This document shows, piece by piece, positions 50,495 to 57,923 of a DNA stretch of 64,000 nt. How positions within the stretch are numbered: position 1 is the stretch's first letter; each line of letters begins with the position of its first letter. Made by a program: the position numbers and the translations under genes. The notes beneath the pieces were generated by a model, which searched no databases, had not been told where the DNA came from, and worked only from the letters and a program-made list of their open reading frames with translations. Source of the DNA: Butyricicoccus_A sp963620595 (lineage in GTDB: Bacteria > Bacillota > Clostridia > Oscillospirales > Butyricicoccaceae); contig CAVFAY010000013.1 of assembly GCA_963620595.1 (NCBI GenBank), forward strand, positions 1-64,000, given 5' to 3'.

Positions 50495-50523
50495 AAAATC
50501 GTACTAAACCAGATTGAAAAAAC

Positions 50524-52035
50524 TTACTGTGCGGTATTGCGGGACGGATCACGCAGAACAACGTCATGTGCGCCGCCTTCTACCAGAGAGGTTGCAGATA
50601 CCAGCGTAATCTTTGCCTTCTCCTGAAGCTCCGGAATGCTCATTGCACCACAGTTGCACATGGTAGACCGAACCTTTGCCAGTGTCATACCAACATTGTC
50701 CTTGAGGGCACCTGCATATGGAACGTAGGAATCAACGCCTTCCTCGAACGACAGCTTCTTGTCGCCGCCCATATCGTAACGCTGCCAGTTTCTTGCACGA
50801 GCAGAGCCTTCGCCCCAATACTCCTTCATATAAGAGCCACCAACAACAACACGGTTGGTTGGAGACTCATCAAAGCGAGAGAAGTAACGTCCAAGCATCA
50901 AGAAGTCTGCACCCATAGCCAGTGCCAGCGTCATGTGGTAGTCATATACCAGACCGCCGTCAGAGCAAATCGGGATATAAATGCCAGTCTGCTCAAAATA
51001 CTCATCACGAGCCTGAACCACATCGATCAGAGCAGTAGCCTGTCCACGGCCAATGCCCTTCTGCTCACGAGTGATACAGATGGAACCGCCGCCGATGCCG
51101 ACCTTTACGAAGTCTGCGCCGCATTTTGCCAGATACAGGAAGCCTTCCTTGTCAACAACATTGCCCATGCCGACCTTTACGGTATCGCCATAGTGCTCAC
51201 GAATCCAGTCGATGGTCAGCTTCTGCCACTCAGAGAAGCCTTCGGAGGAATCGATACACAGAACATCTGCACCTGCTTCAATCAGCGCCGGAACACGCTC
51301 TGCGTAGTCGCGGGTGTTGATGCCAGCGCCTACCATGTAGCGCTTGTGTGCATCCAGCAGCTCCAGCGTGTTTTCCTTGTGAGAGTCATAGTCCTTGCGG
51401 AATACCATGTAAACGAGGTTCTGATTCTCGTCGATAATCGGCAGTGCATTGAGCTTATGATCCCAGATGATGTTGTTTGCTTCCTTCAGAGAAGTATCCT
51501 TCGGTGCAGTAATCAGTTTCTCGAACGGAGTCATAAATTCTTCTACGCGCAGGGACGGTTCCATGCGGCTGACACGGTAATCTCTGCCGGTGACAATGCC
51601 GAGCAGCTTGCCATTCGGGGTGCCGTCTGCGGTAACAGCCATGGTGGAATGACCAGTAGTTTCCTTGAGTGCCAGCACATCGCCGAGGGTCTGATCCGGC
51701 TTGATGTTGGAATCGCTGACAACAAAACCTGCCTTGTAGCTCTTGACGCGGGCAACCATAGCAGCCTCAGACTCGATGCTCTGGGAGCCATAGATAAAGG
51801 ACATGCCGCCCTCACGTGCCAGAGCAATTGCCATGGTATCGTTGGATACTGCCTGCATGATAGCGGAAACCATCGGGATATTGATAGAGATCGGACACTC
51901 CTCAACACCCTTGCGGTACTTTACAATTGGGGTTTTCAGGTCTACGTTCGCCGGAATGCACTTACTGGAAGAATATCCCGGTACCAGCAGGTATTCGCTG
52001 AAGGTATGGGACGGTTCAGAAAAATAATATGCCAT
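50524..52035 (-). CDS. guaB: IMP dehydrogenase
   Basis: GuaB oxidises IMP to XMP, the committed step to GMP. The 503-aa protein has the TIM barrel with an inserted CBS pair (about 105-230). The catalytic Cys is in GIGGGSICITREQKGIGRGQ, and the flap is WGEGSARARNWQRYD. This loop differs from the more usual bacterial GPGSICTTR-VVAGVG-PQ type, marking a distinct IMPDH subgroup. I start at the ATG at 52035 (MAYYFSEPSHTF) after AAGGGAG; the frame is open further upstream without a better start. Confidence 0.93.
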   Translation of the reverse strand: MAYYFSEPSHTFSEYLLVPGYSSSKCIPANVDLKTPIVKYRKGVEECPISINIPMVSAIMQAVSNDTMAIALAREGGMSFIYGSQSIESEAAMVARVKSYKAGFVVSDSNIKPDQTLGDVLALKETTGHSTMAVTADGTPNGKLLGIVTGRDYRVSRMEPSLRVEEFMTPFEKLITAPKDTSLKEANNIIWDHKLNALPIIDENQNLVYMVFRKDYDSHKENTLELLDAHKRYMVGAGINTRDYAERVPALIEAGADVLCIDSSEGFSEWQKLTIDWIREHYGDTVKVGMGNVVDKEGFLYLAKCGADFVKVGIGGGSICITREQKGIGRGQATALIDVVQARDEYFEQTGIYIPICSDGGLVYDYHMTLALAMGADFLMLGRYFSRFDESPTNRVVVGGSYMKEYWGEGSARARNWQRYDMGGDKKLSFEEGVDSYVPYAGALKDNVGMTLAKVRSTMCNCGAMSIPELQEKAKITLVSATSLVEGGAHDVVLRDPSRNTAQ

Positions 52036-52090
52036 GATAATTCGACTCCCTTCACATTCTTCAATCTGAAATTTACTGTAATTGCTTATA

Positions 52091-52119
52091 ATTATACTCG
52101 CATCTAAAAATAAAGTAAA
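52091..52119 (-). promoter_or_regulatory. Promoter of guaB
   Basis: Minus-strand -35 TTTACT (52114-52119), 17-bp spacer, -10 TATAAT (52091-52096). A TTGACA lies 15 bp further upstream (about 52129-52134) without a matching -10. No purine riboswitch is apparent in the short leader. Confidence 0.65.
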
Positions 52120-52188
52120 TCCCCCAGTTGTCAAAATTTCTCCCAAAAATTGTGTAGCTCATGTTCATTTTCATGTGAGAAAAGAGGA

Positions 52189-52214
52189 AACCCGCCGGCA
52201 TACGCCAGCGGGTT
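52189..52214. terminator. Terminator of the amino-acid ABC operon
   Basis: A stem of 7+3 bp interrupted by one C-A mismatch (52189-52199/52204-52214). T5 follows on the plus strand and TTTCCTCTTTTC on the minus strand, so it serves the leftward operon moderately well. Confidence 0.65.
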
Positions 52215-52233
52215 TTTATCTTACAAATGATAT

Positions 52234-52962
52234 TTACTTCTGCGTTACTGCGCGCAGGAATGCCTGCGTGCGTTCCATCTTCGGATGGTTGAAGATTTCC
52301 TCCGGTGTGCCCTCCTCGGTGATGTAGCCGTCCGACATAAAGATCACGCGGTCAGCTACTTCGCTGGCAAAGCCCATCTCGTGGGTGACGACAACCATCG
52401 TCATACCCTGCTTTGCCAGCTCCTTCATGGTGTCGAGAACCTCGCCTACCATTTCCGGATCCAGCGCGGAGGTCGGCTCGTCGAACAAAATCGCCTTCGG
52501 ATCCATCATCAGCGAGCGAACAATCGCAACACGCTGCTTCTGGCCACCGGAGAGCTGTGCCGGATAATTTTCCGCCTTTTCTTCCAGACCAACGCGCTTG
52601 AGCAGCTCCACAGCCTTCTTCTTAGCATCTTCTTCGCTCATCAGCTTCTGCTTAACCGGTGCCAGAGTCAAATTGTCCATAACATTCAGATGATTAAACA
52701 GATTGAAGTGCTGGAATACCATACCCAGCTTCTGACGAATCTTGTTGATATCCGTGCCCTTGTCCAGAATATCCGTGCCATCAAAAATGATCTGACCGCC
52801 AGTCGGCTCTTCCAGACGGTTCAGGCAGCGCAGAAAGGTGCTCTTACCAGAACCAGACGGACCGATGACAACAATGCATTCACCCTTGCTGATTTCACAA
52901 TCAATCTTTTTGAGGACTTCCAGCTCACCGAAGCTTTTCTTTAAATTCTTAACGGTTATCAC
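52234..52962 (-). CDS. glnQ: Polar amino-acid ABC transporter ATP-binding protein
   Basis: The 242-aa ATPase has Walker A GPSGSGKST (about 35-43), signature LSGGQKQRVAI, Walker B ILFDEPTSALD and H-loop THEM, with PAAT-family sequence throughout (ENYPAQLSGGQ). I start it at a GTG at 52962, giving the usual length; this start lies inside the end of the upstream permease gene (14-bp overlap), so translation is coupled. It energises the fused binding protein/permease encoded next to it. Confidence 0.94.
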   Translation of the reverse strand: MITVKNLKKSFGELEVLKKIDCEISKGECIVVIGPSGSGKSTFLRCLNRLEEPTGGQIIFDGTDILDKGTDINKIRQKLGMVFQHFNLFNHLNVMDNLTLAPVKQKLMSEEDAKKKAVELLKRVGLEEKAENYPAQLSGGQKQRVAIVRSLMMDPKAILFDEPTSALDPEMVGEVLDTMKELAKQGMTMVVVTHEMGFASEVADRVIFMSDGYITEEGTPEEIFNHPKMERTQAFLRAVTQK

Positions 52963-55174
52963 TCTGACGCAGTCTCCTTTCGATAGCAGCCAGACCAAAG
53001 GTCATCAGCTTGACCAGAATATAGTAAATAATAGCCACGGCAATCAGCGGCAGGAATGCTTGATAGGTACGCGATACGATAAAGTCACCCGCCTTGGTCA
53101 GATCGACAATCGCAACATAACCGACAATAGAGGTTTCCTTTACCAGCGTAATCATCTCATTGCCCAATGCCGGAATGACATTCTTAATTGCCTGCGGCAA
53201 AATGATATACCGCATGGTCTCGCCATAGGTGAAGCCCAGCGAACGGCCGCCTTCCATCTGACCATTATCTACCGCCAAAATGCCTGCACGGATGTTCTCT
53301 GCAACATATGCACCGCTGTTGATGCCAAATGCCAAAATGGCCGCGACAACCGCATAGCGGCTACGGAAGATAACCATGAACATAATCAGCAACTGTACCA
53401 TAGACGGGGTACCGCGCAGAATATCAATATACACACTGGCAATGCGCGACCAAACGGTCTTTTTCTTCCTGCGCACTTCGGTCAGCTTCATCAGTGCAAT
53501 AATAAAGCCAAGTACAATGCCCAAAATACCTGCACAAATTGAAATGCCAATTGTGACGCCAAGACCTTTAATCATCAGCATGTAGCCGTTGGTATCGACA
53601 AATACATACTTCAGATTTTCCAAAAATCCCTCGTTCTCTGTGCTGCTCTCCTGATTCTCGGTATCAACGGTTGCAGCACTTCCATTGATATACTGATCAA
53701 CCAGCTTATCAAATGTGCCATCTTCCTTGATCTTCTTCAGACCATCGTTAATCATCTGAAGGGTCTCGGTATCGCCCTTCTGCACAGCGATGGCATACTG
53801 CTCAGTAGAAGTATCATCCTGCATCATCTTGAGCGTATCCGGATTTTTAGACACGAAGTTCTCTGCCGGATTCTGGTCAATAACAACTGCATCGACACCG
53901 CCATTATTCAGGGCTACAACGGCATCGGTGCCCTTCTTGAAGCGCTGTATCTCTGTCTTGCTGTCCGTGATAACCTCGTTATCGTCTCCCGGTGTGCACA
54001 GCAAGTCACCGGTTGTGCCCTCCTGCACGCCGATTTTCTTGCCGTTCAGGTCCGCCAGCTTTGTGACATCGCTGTCCTTCTTGACAATGATGCACTGGGT
54101 TGCCGTATAATAGCTGTCTGAAAAATCGACAGACTTCTTACGATCTTCTGTCACGGTCATGCCCGCAATGACAGCATCCAAACTGCCCGTGGACAGCGAA
54201 GCTACCAAGGACTTAAACTCCATGTTGGTAATCTTGACGTTAAAGCCTTCTGCCTTACCAATTGCCTTGATGACAGCCATATCAAAGCCATCTGGCTGAC
54301 CATCGTTACCGATGTACTCAAACGGCGGGAACTCAGCATTGGTGCCGACCGTCAGCGTCTTTCCAGTGTTTGTTGTTGTTTCTTCCGTCTCACTGCCGCC
54401 GATATACTGGGCAACCAACTTATCGAATGTGCCGTTTTCCTTGATTTTCTTGAGACCATCATTGATCTTATTCAAGGTCTCGGTATCGCCCTTCTGCACA
54501 GCGATGGCATACTGCTCAGTAGAAGTATCATCCTGCATCATCTTGAGCGTATCCGGATTTTTAGACACGAAGTTCTCTGCCGGATTCTGGTCAATAACAA
54601 CTGCATCGACACCGCCATTATTCAGGGCTACAACGGCATCGGTGCCCTTCTTGAAGCGCTGTATCTCTGTCTTGCTGTCCGTGATAACCTCGTTATCGTC
54701 TCCCGGTGTGCACAGCAAGTCACCGGTTGTGCCCTCCTGCACGCCGATTTTCTTGCCGTTCAGGTCCGCCAGCTTTGTGACATCGCTGTCCTTCTTGACA
54801 ATGATGCACTGGGTTGCCGTATAATAGCTGTCTGAAAAATCGACAGACTTCTTACGATCTTCTGTCACGGTCATGCCCGCAATGACAGCATCCAAACTGC
54901 CCGTGGACAGCGAAGCTACCAAAGACTTGAACTCCATATTGGAGATCTTGACCTCAAATCCTTCTTCCTCGCCGATCGCCTTAATGACAGCCATGTCAAA
55001 GCCGTCTGGCTGACCATCATTGCCAATGTACTCAAACGGCGGGAATTCCGCGTTGGTGCCGACTGTCAGAACATCTGCCGCTTGTGCCTTGGACGCACTC
55101 GGAAAGAATACGCCGCCAGCTATGAGCAGACACGCCAGGCACATCGCCAACAAACGCTTTACGCTTTTTTTCAT
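52949..55174 (-). CDS. Fused amino-acid ABC transporter: two tandem substrate-binding domains plus permease
   Basis: The 741-aa chain has a signal sequence (1-31), two SBP_bac_3 domains (about 34-262 and 273-500; each begins TVGTNAEFPPFEYIG and ends KLVxQYI), a short linker, and an amino-acid permease (about 520-741, HisM/GlnP type, EAA-like loop GRSLGFTYGETMRYIILPQAIKN). Substrates are probably polar amino acids. Fused and tandem binding domains are known in GlnPQ-type transporters, where they raise local ligand capture. Here the two domains are nearly identical, with a 447-bp DNA-identical core. The start at 55174 follows AAAGGAA. Confidence 0.93.
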   Translation of the reverse strand: MKKSVKRLLAMCLACLLIAGGVFFPSASKAQAADVLTVGTNAEFPPFEYIGNDGQPDGFDMAVIKAIGEEEGFEVKISNMEFKSLVASLSTGSLDAVIAGMTVTEDRKKSVDFSDSYYTATQCIIVKKDSDVTKLADLNGKKIGVQEGTTGDLLCTPGDDNEVITDSKTEIQRFKKGTDAVVALNNGGVDAVVIDQNPAENFVSKNPDTLKMMQDDTSTEQYAIAVQKGDTETLNKINDGLKKIKENGTFDKLVAQYIGGSETEETTTNTGKTLTVGTNAEFPPFEYIGNDGQPDGFDMAVIKAIGKAEGFNVKITNMEFKSLVASLSTGSLDAVIAGMTVTEDRKKSVDFSDSYYTATQCIIVKKDSDVTKLADLNGKKIGVQEGTTGDLLCTPGDDNEVITDSKTEIQRFKKGTDAVVALNNGGVDAVVIDQNPAENFVSKNPDTLKMMQDDTSTEQYAIAVQKGDTETLQMINDGLKKIKEDGTFDKLVDQYINGSAATVDTENQESSTENEGFLENLKYVFVDTNGYMLMIKGLGVTIGISICAGILGIVLGFIIALMKLTEVRRKKKTVWSRIASVYIDILRGTPSMVQLLIMFMVIFRSRYAVVAAILAFGINSGAYVAENIRAGILAVDNGQMEGGRSLGFTYGETMRYIILPQAIKNVIPALGNEMITLVKETSIVGYVAIVDLTKAGDFIVSRTYQAFLPLIAVAIIYYILVKLMTFGLAAIERRLRQSDNR
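53762..54208. repeat. 447-bp direct repeat, copy in second binding domain
   Basis: As read base by base, this tract is identical to 54476-54922 at an offset of 714 bp (238 codons). Outside it the two domains differ at many synonymous positions, so the identical block looks like a conversion tract. Confidence 0.9.
54476..54922. repeat. 447-bp direct repeat, copy in first binding domain
   Basis: Partner of 53762-54208. Mismatches begin immediately at both borders (position 54475 versus 53761, and 54923 versus 54209). Confidence 0.9.
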
Positions 55175-55217
55175 GCTCTGCTGATTCCTTTCTGATTTAT
55201 TTTTTACTCGAATAAAA

Positions 55218-55260
55218 AGAGGATGAGGCGAACGAACCGACAGTCGTTGTCCCATCCTCT
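55218..55260 (-). terminator. Hairpin between ilvE and the amino-acid transporter
   Basis: An 8-bp stem (55218-55225/55253-55260) with internal structure, followed on the minus strand by TTTTTATTC. Only about 43 bp remain before the transporter start, too little for an obvious promoter, so the hairpin may be a partial terminator or attenuator. Confidence 0.6.
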
Positions 55261-55295
55261 GATTCTACACAGGTCAACAAGTTGTTGTGATAAAC

Positions 55296-56366
55296 TTAGT
55301 CGTCTACTGCAACCGTCCAGCCCATGTCATCCGGCTTGGTGCCCCACTGGATACCGGTCAGGGTATCATACAGTCTCTGGGTAACTTCACCAATCTTACC
55401 ATCGTTAATCTTGCAAACATCATCTTCGTAGCGCAGTTCGCCTACTGGAGAGATAACAGCAGCAGTACCTGTGCCGAATACTTCTTCCAGCTTGCCTTCC
55501 TTGGAAGCCTTGACAATGTCAACAATCGGCAGACGCTCTTCGGATACCTTGTAGCCCCACTTCTCCATCAATGCAATGCAGGAACGACGGGTAACACCCG
55601 GCAGTACCGTACCTACACACGGAGCAGTATAGATCGTGCCGTCAATCTTAAAGAAGCAGTTCATGGATCCAACTTCTTCTACGTACTTATGCTCTACGCC
55701 GTCCAGCCACAGGCTCTGCTCATAGCCCAGCTCATGACCCTTTACCTGAGAAATCAGGGATGCAGCGTAGTTGCCACCGCACTTGGTAAAGCCGGTGCCG
55801 CCCGGGCAAGCACGGGTGTACTCATCTTCTACGAAGATCTTAACCGGATTGATACCGGTAGAATAATATGCGCCAACAGGGGAACAGATAATCATAAACT
55901 TATGGGTCTTAGAGGTACGAACACCCAGATGCGGCTCATCTGCAAAGATGAACGGACGGATGTACAGAGAAGTACCCGGCAGAGACGGAACCCACTCCTC
56001 TTCTACCTTGACCAGCGCCTTGACAGCCTGAACGAAATCCTCGACCGGCAGCTGCGGCAGGCACATACGAGCATTGGTGTTCCACATACGCTCTGCGTTG
56101 CAGTCCGGACGGAACAACTGAACCTTGCCTTCCGGCGTGCGATATGCCTTCATACCCTCGAAGGACTCCATTGCATAATGCAGAACCATAGCTGCCGGGT
56201 CCAGCTGAATCGGCTGATACGGTACGATGCGCGCGTCATGCCAGCCAATGCCCTCGGTGTGATCAATAATCAGCATATGATCGGTATAATAATTACCAAA
56301 TCCCAGATTATGCTGATCCGGCTTCGGCTTTTTGTTCGTCGTCGGGGTAAATTTGATGTCTAACAT
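55296..56366 (-). CDS. ilvE: Branched-chain amino-acid aminotransferase
   Basis: IlvE interconverts branched-chain amino acids and their keto acids using PLP. The 356-aa class IV enzyme has the PLP lysine in GGTGFTKCGGNYAAS, upstream SFEGMKAYR, and the C-terminal GTGTAAVISPVGEL cofactor loop. Length fits the BCAT large type. The start at 56366 (MLDIKFTPT) is the first ATG downstream of the promoter at 56425-56453; its ribosome site is weak. Confidence 0.95.
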   Translation of the reverse strand: MLDIKFTPTTNKKPKPDQHNLGFGNYYTDHMLIIDHTEGIGWHDARIVPYQPIQLDPAAMVLHYAMESFEGMKAYRTPEGKVQLFRPDCNAERMWNTNARMCLPQLPVEDFVQAVKALVKVEEEWVPSLPGTSLYIRPFIFADEPHLGVRTSKTHKFMIICSPVGAYYSTGINPVKIFVEDEYTRACPGGTGFTKCGGNYAASLISQVKGHELGYEQSLWLDGVEHKYVEEVGSMNCFFKIDGTIYTAPCVGTVLPGVTRRSCIALMEKWGYKVSEERLPIVDIVKASKEGKLEEVFGTGTAAVISPVGELRYEDDVCKINDGKIGEVTQRLYDTLTGIQWGTKPDDMGWTVAVDD

Positions 56367-56424
56367 AGTGTATTCACTCTTTTCCCGCCATAATAGCGAA
56401 TTGTTTTGAAAATCGTATGAGAAT

Positions 56425-56453
56425 ATTTTATATAACTTGTGTGCGTATTGCAA
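56425..56453 (-). promoter_or_regulatory. Promoter of ilvE
   Basis: Minus-strand -35 TTGCAA (56448-56453), 17-bp spacer, -10 TAAAAT (56425-56430). Just upstream is a tandem 13-base repeat ACGCTATTTTTTT (56461-56473 and 56481-56493). Confidence 0.65.
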
Positions 56454-56520
56454 GAGCCTGACGCTATTTTTTTGCGGCAAACGCTATTTTTTTCACCTGT
56501 TTCTGCACCTTCCCGTTTCT

Positions 56521-56540
56521 TATGCATCAGCTGATGCATA
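56521..56540. promoter_or_regulatory. Perfect 20-bp palindrome upstream of ilvE
   Basis: TATGCATCAG followed by its exact reverse complement, with no loop. It lies about 70 bp upstream of the ilvE -35 and 42 bp past the fba terminator. The form suits a dimeric regulator site; no regulator is identified. Confidence 0.4.
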
Positions 56541-56582
56541 TTTTAGACTGTGCGGGCAAATTGATTCTCTTCCCGGCGCAAA

Positions 56583-56610
56583 AAAGGCTGCATCCGAAGA
56601 TGCAGCCTTT
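56583..56610 (-). terminator. Terminator of fba
   Basis: A 12-bp perfect stem (56583-56594/56599-56610) with a TTCG tetraloop on the minus strand, then TTTTTTGC. Confidence 0.88.
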
Positions 56611-56638
56611 CGATTCAGGTTTAGCAAAAGCCAACGAA

Positions 56639-57607
56639 TTAAGCCTTGCCGTCGCAGCCCAGAACGTTAACGATCTTATGAGCTACCATGTCCTTAACAG
56701 CCTGACGAGCCGGCTTCAGGTACTGGCGCGGATCGAAGTGATCCGGATGCTCAGCCATATGCTTACGGATGGAAGCAGTCATAGCCAGACGGATATCAGA
56801 GTCGATGTTGATCTTGCATACAGCCAGCTTAGCAGCCTTACGCAGCTGATCTTCCGGAATACCGATAGCATCCGGCATCTTGCCGCCGTAGGTGTTTACA
56901 ATCTTTACGAAATCCTGCGGAACGGAGGAAGAACCGTGCAGAACGATCGGGAAGCCCGGCAGACGCTTGATGCACTCTTCCAGCACGTCGAAACGGAGCG
57001 GAGGCGGAACCAGAATGCCGTCCTCGTTGCGGGTGCACTGCTCCGGGGTAAACTTATACGCGCCATGGGAAGTACCGATAGCGATTGCCAGAGAGTCACA
57101 ACCGGTGCGGGAAACGAATTCCTCTACTTCTTCCGGATGGGTGTAGCTCTCGTTGCCAGCCTCAACAACAACTTCGTCCTCGACGCCAGCCAGGGTACCC
57201 AGCTCAGCCTCAACAACTACGCCGTGGTCATGTGCGTACTCTACAACCTGCTTGGTCAGAGCAATGTTTTCCTCGAAAGACTTGGAGGAAGCGTCGATCA
57301 TAACGGAGGTGAAGCCGCCGTCGATGCAGGACTTACAAACCTCGAAAGAGTCGCCGTGATCCAGATGCAGAGCGATCGGGATGTCCGGGTTGTTGATGAC
57401 AGCAGCCTCAACCATCTTTACCAGATAGGTGTGGTTTGCATAAGCGCGAGCGCCCTTGGATACCTGCAGGATAACCGGAGCCTTCAGCTCACCAGCAGCC
57501 TCCGTGATACCCTGAACGATCTCCATGTTGTTAACATTGAAAGCGCCAACTGCGTAACCGCCGTCGTATGCCTTCTTGAACATCTCAGTAGTAGTTACAA
57601 GTGCCAT
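56639..57607 (-). CDS. fba: Class II fructose-1,6-bisphosphate aldolase
   Basis: A zinc aldolase that cleaves fructose-1,6-bisphosphate in glycolysis. The 322-aa protein has zinc-binding LHLDHGDSFEVC (His and Asp near 83), EAELGTLAGVEDE, GTSHGAYKF and LHGSSSVP, all class II landmarks. Codon use is strongly biased (few C-ending Arg/Ile alternatives, uniform GTT/GAC), as in highly expressed genes. It diverges from pfp, its pathway neighbour. Confidence 0.96.
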   Translation of the reverse strand: MALVTTTEMFKKAYDGGYAVGAFNVNNMEIVQGITEAAGELKAPVILQVSKGARAYANHTYLVKMVEAAVINNPDIPIALHLDHGDSFEVCKSCIDGGFTSVMIDASSKSFEENIALTKQVVEYAHDHGVVVEAELGTLAGVEDEVVVEAGNESYTHPEEVEEFVSRTGCDSLAIAIGTSHGAYKFTPEQCTRNEDGILVPPPLRFDVLEECIKRLPGFPIVLHGSSSVPQDFVKIVNTYGGKMPDAIGIPEDQLRKAAKLAVCKINIDSDIRLAMTASIRKHMAEHPDHFDPRQYLKPARQAVKDMVAHKIVNVLGCDGKA

Positions 57608-57675
57608 TATTCATCTTCCTTTCAGAAATTTTCCGTGTGCAAACAGCCATAAACACACGAATTCCGTATAGCGTT

Positions 57676-57704
57676 ATTTTACCAGTCTTTCACACTAAAA
57701 TCAA
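57676..57704 (-). promoter_or_regulatory. Promoter of fba
   Basis: Minus-strand -35 TTGATT (57699-57704), 17-bp spacer, -10 TAAAAT (57676-57681). The 316-bp gap 57608-57923 contains this and the pfp promoter and no gene. Confidence 0.7.
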
Positions 57705-57792
57705 GTCGATTGTGTAAGTTTCGCAAATTTTATCCAAAGTCTGCCCTAAAACAAATCTTTGTGCGCTTTTTGTGCACCTCTTTCAAAAAGAA

Positions 57793-57821
57793 TTGATTTT
57801 CCTTGGAAAATATGGTATATT
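57793..57821 (+). promoter_or_regulatory. Promoter of the phosphofructokinase gene
   Basis: -35 TTGATT (57793-57798), 17-bp spacer, -10 TATATT (57816-57821), leaving a leader of about 95 nt with GC-rich inverted segments (57842-57895). The -35 is identical to that of the divergent fba promoter. Confidence 0.7.
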
Positions 57822-57923
57822 CAAATTAACATCGGAAACTGCGGCAGAAGTGGACTTTTTTCGTCCGGCGGAAACGAGACGCCGCCGCGTTTCTCTCGTG
57901 ACAATTTAGGAGGTTTTTGAATT

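Noticed and set aside
50566..52107. A 513-codon plus-strand open frame opposite guaB
   Set aside because: It is a shadow of the conserved IMP dehydrogenase frame, with atypical Cys/His/Arg composition and no family match.
52036..52233. Purine riboswitch upstream of guaB
   Set aside because: The leader between the promoter and start is only about 50 nt and lacks the three-way-junction consensus.
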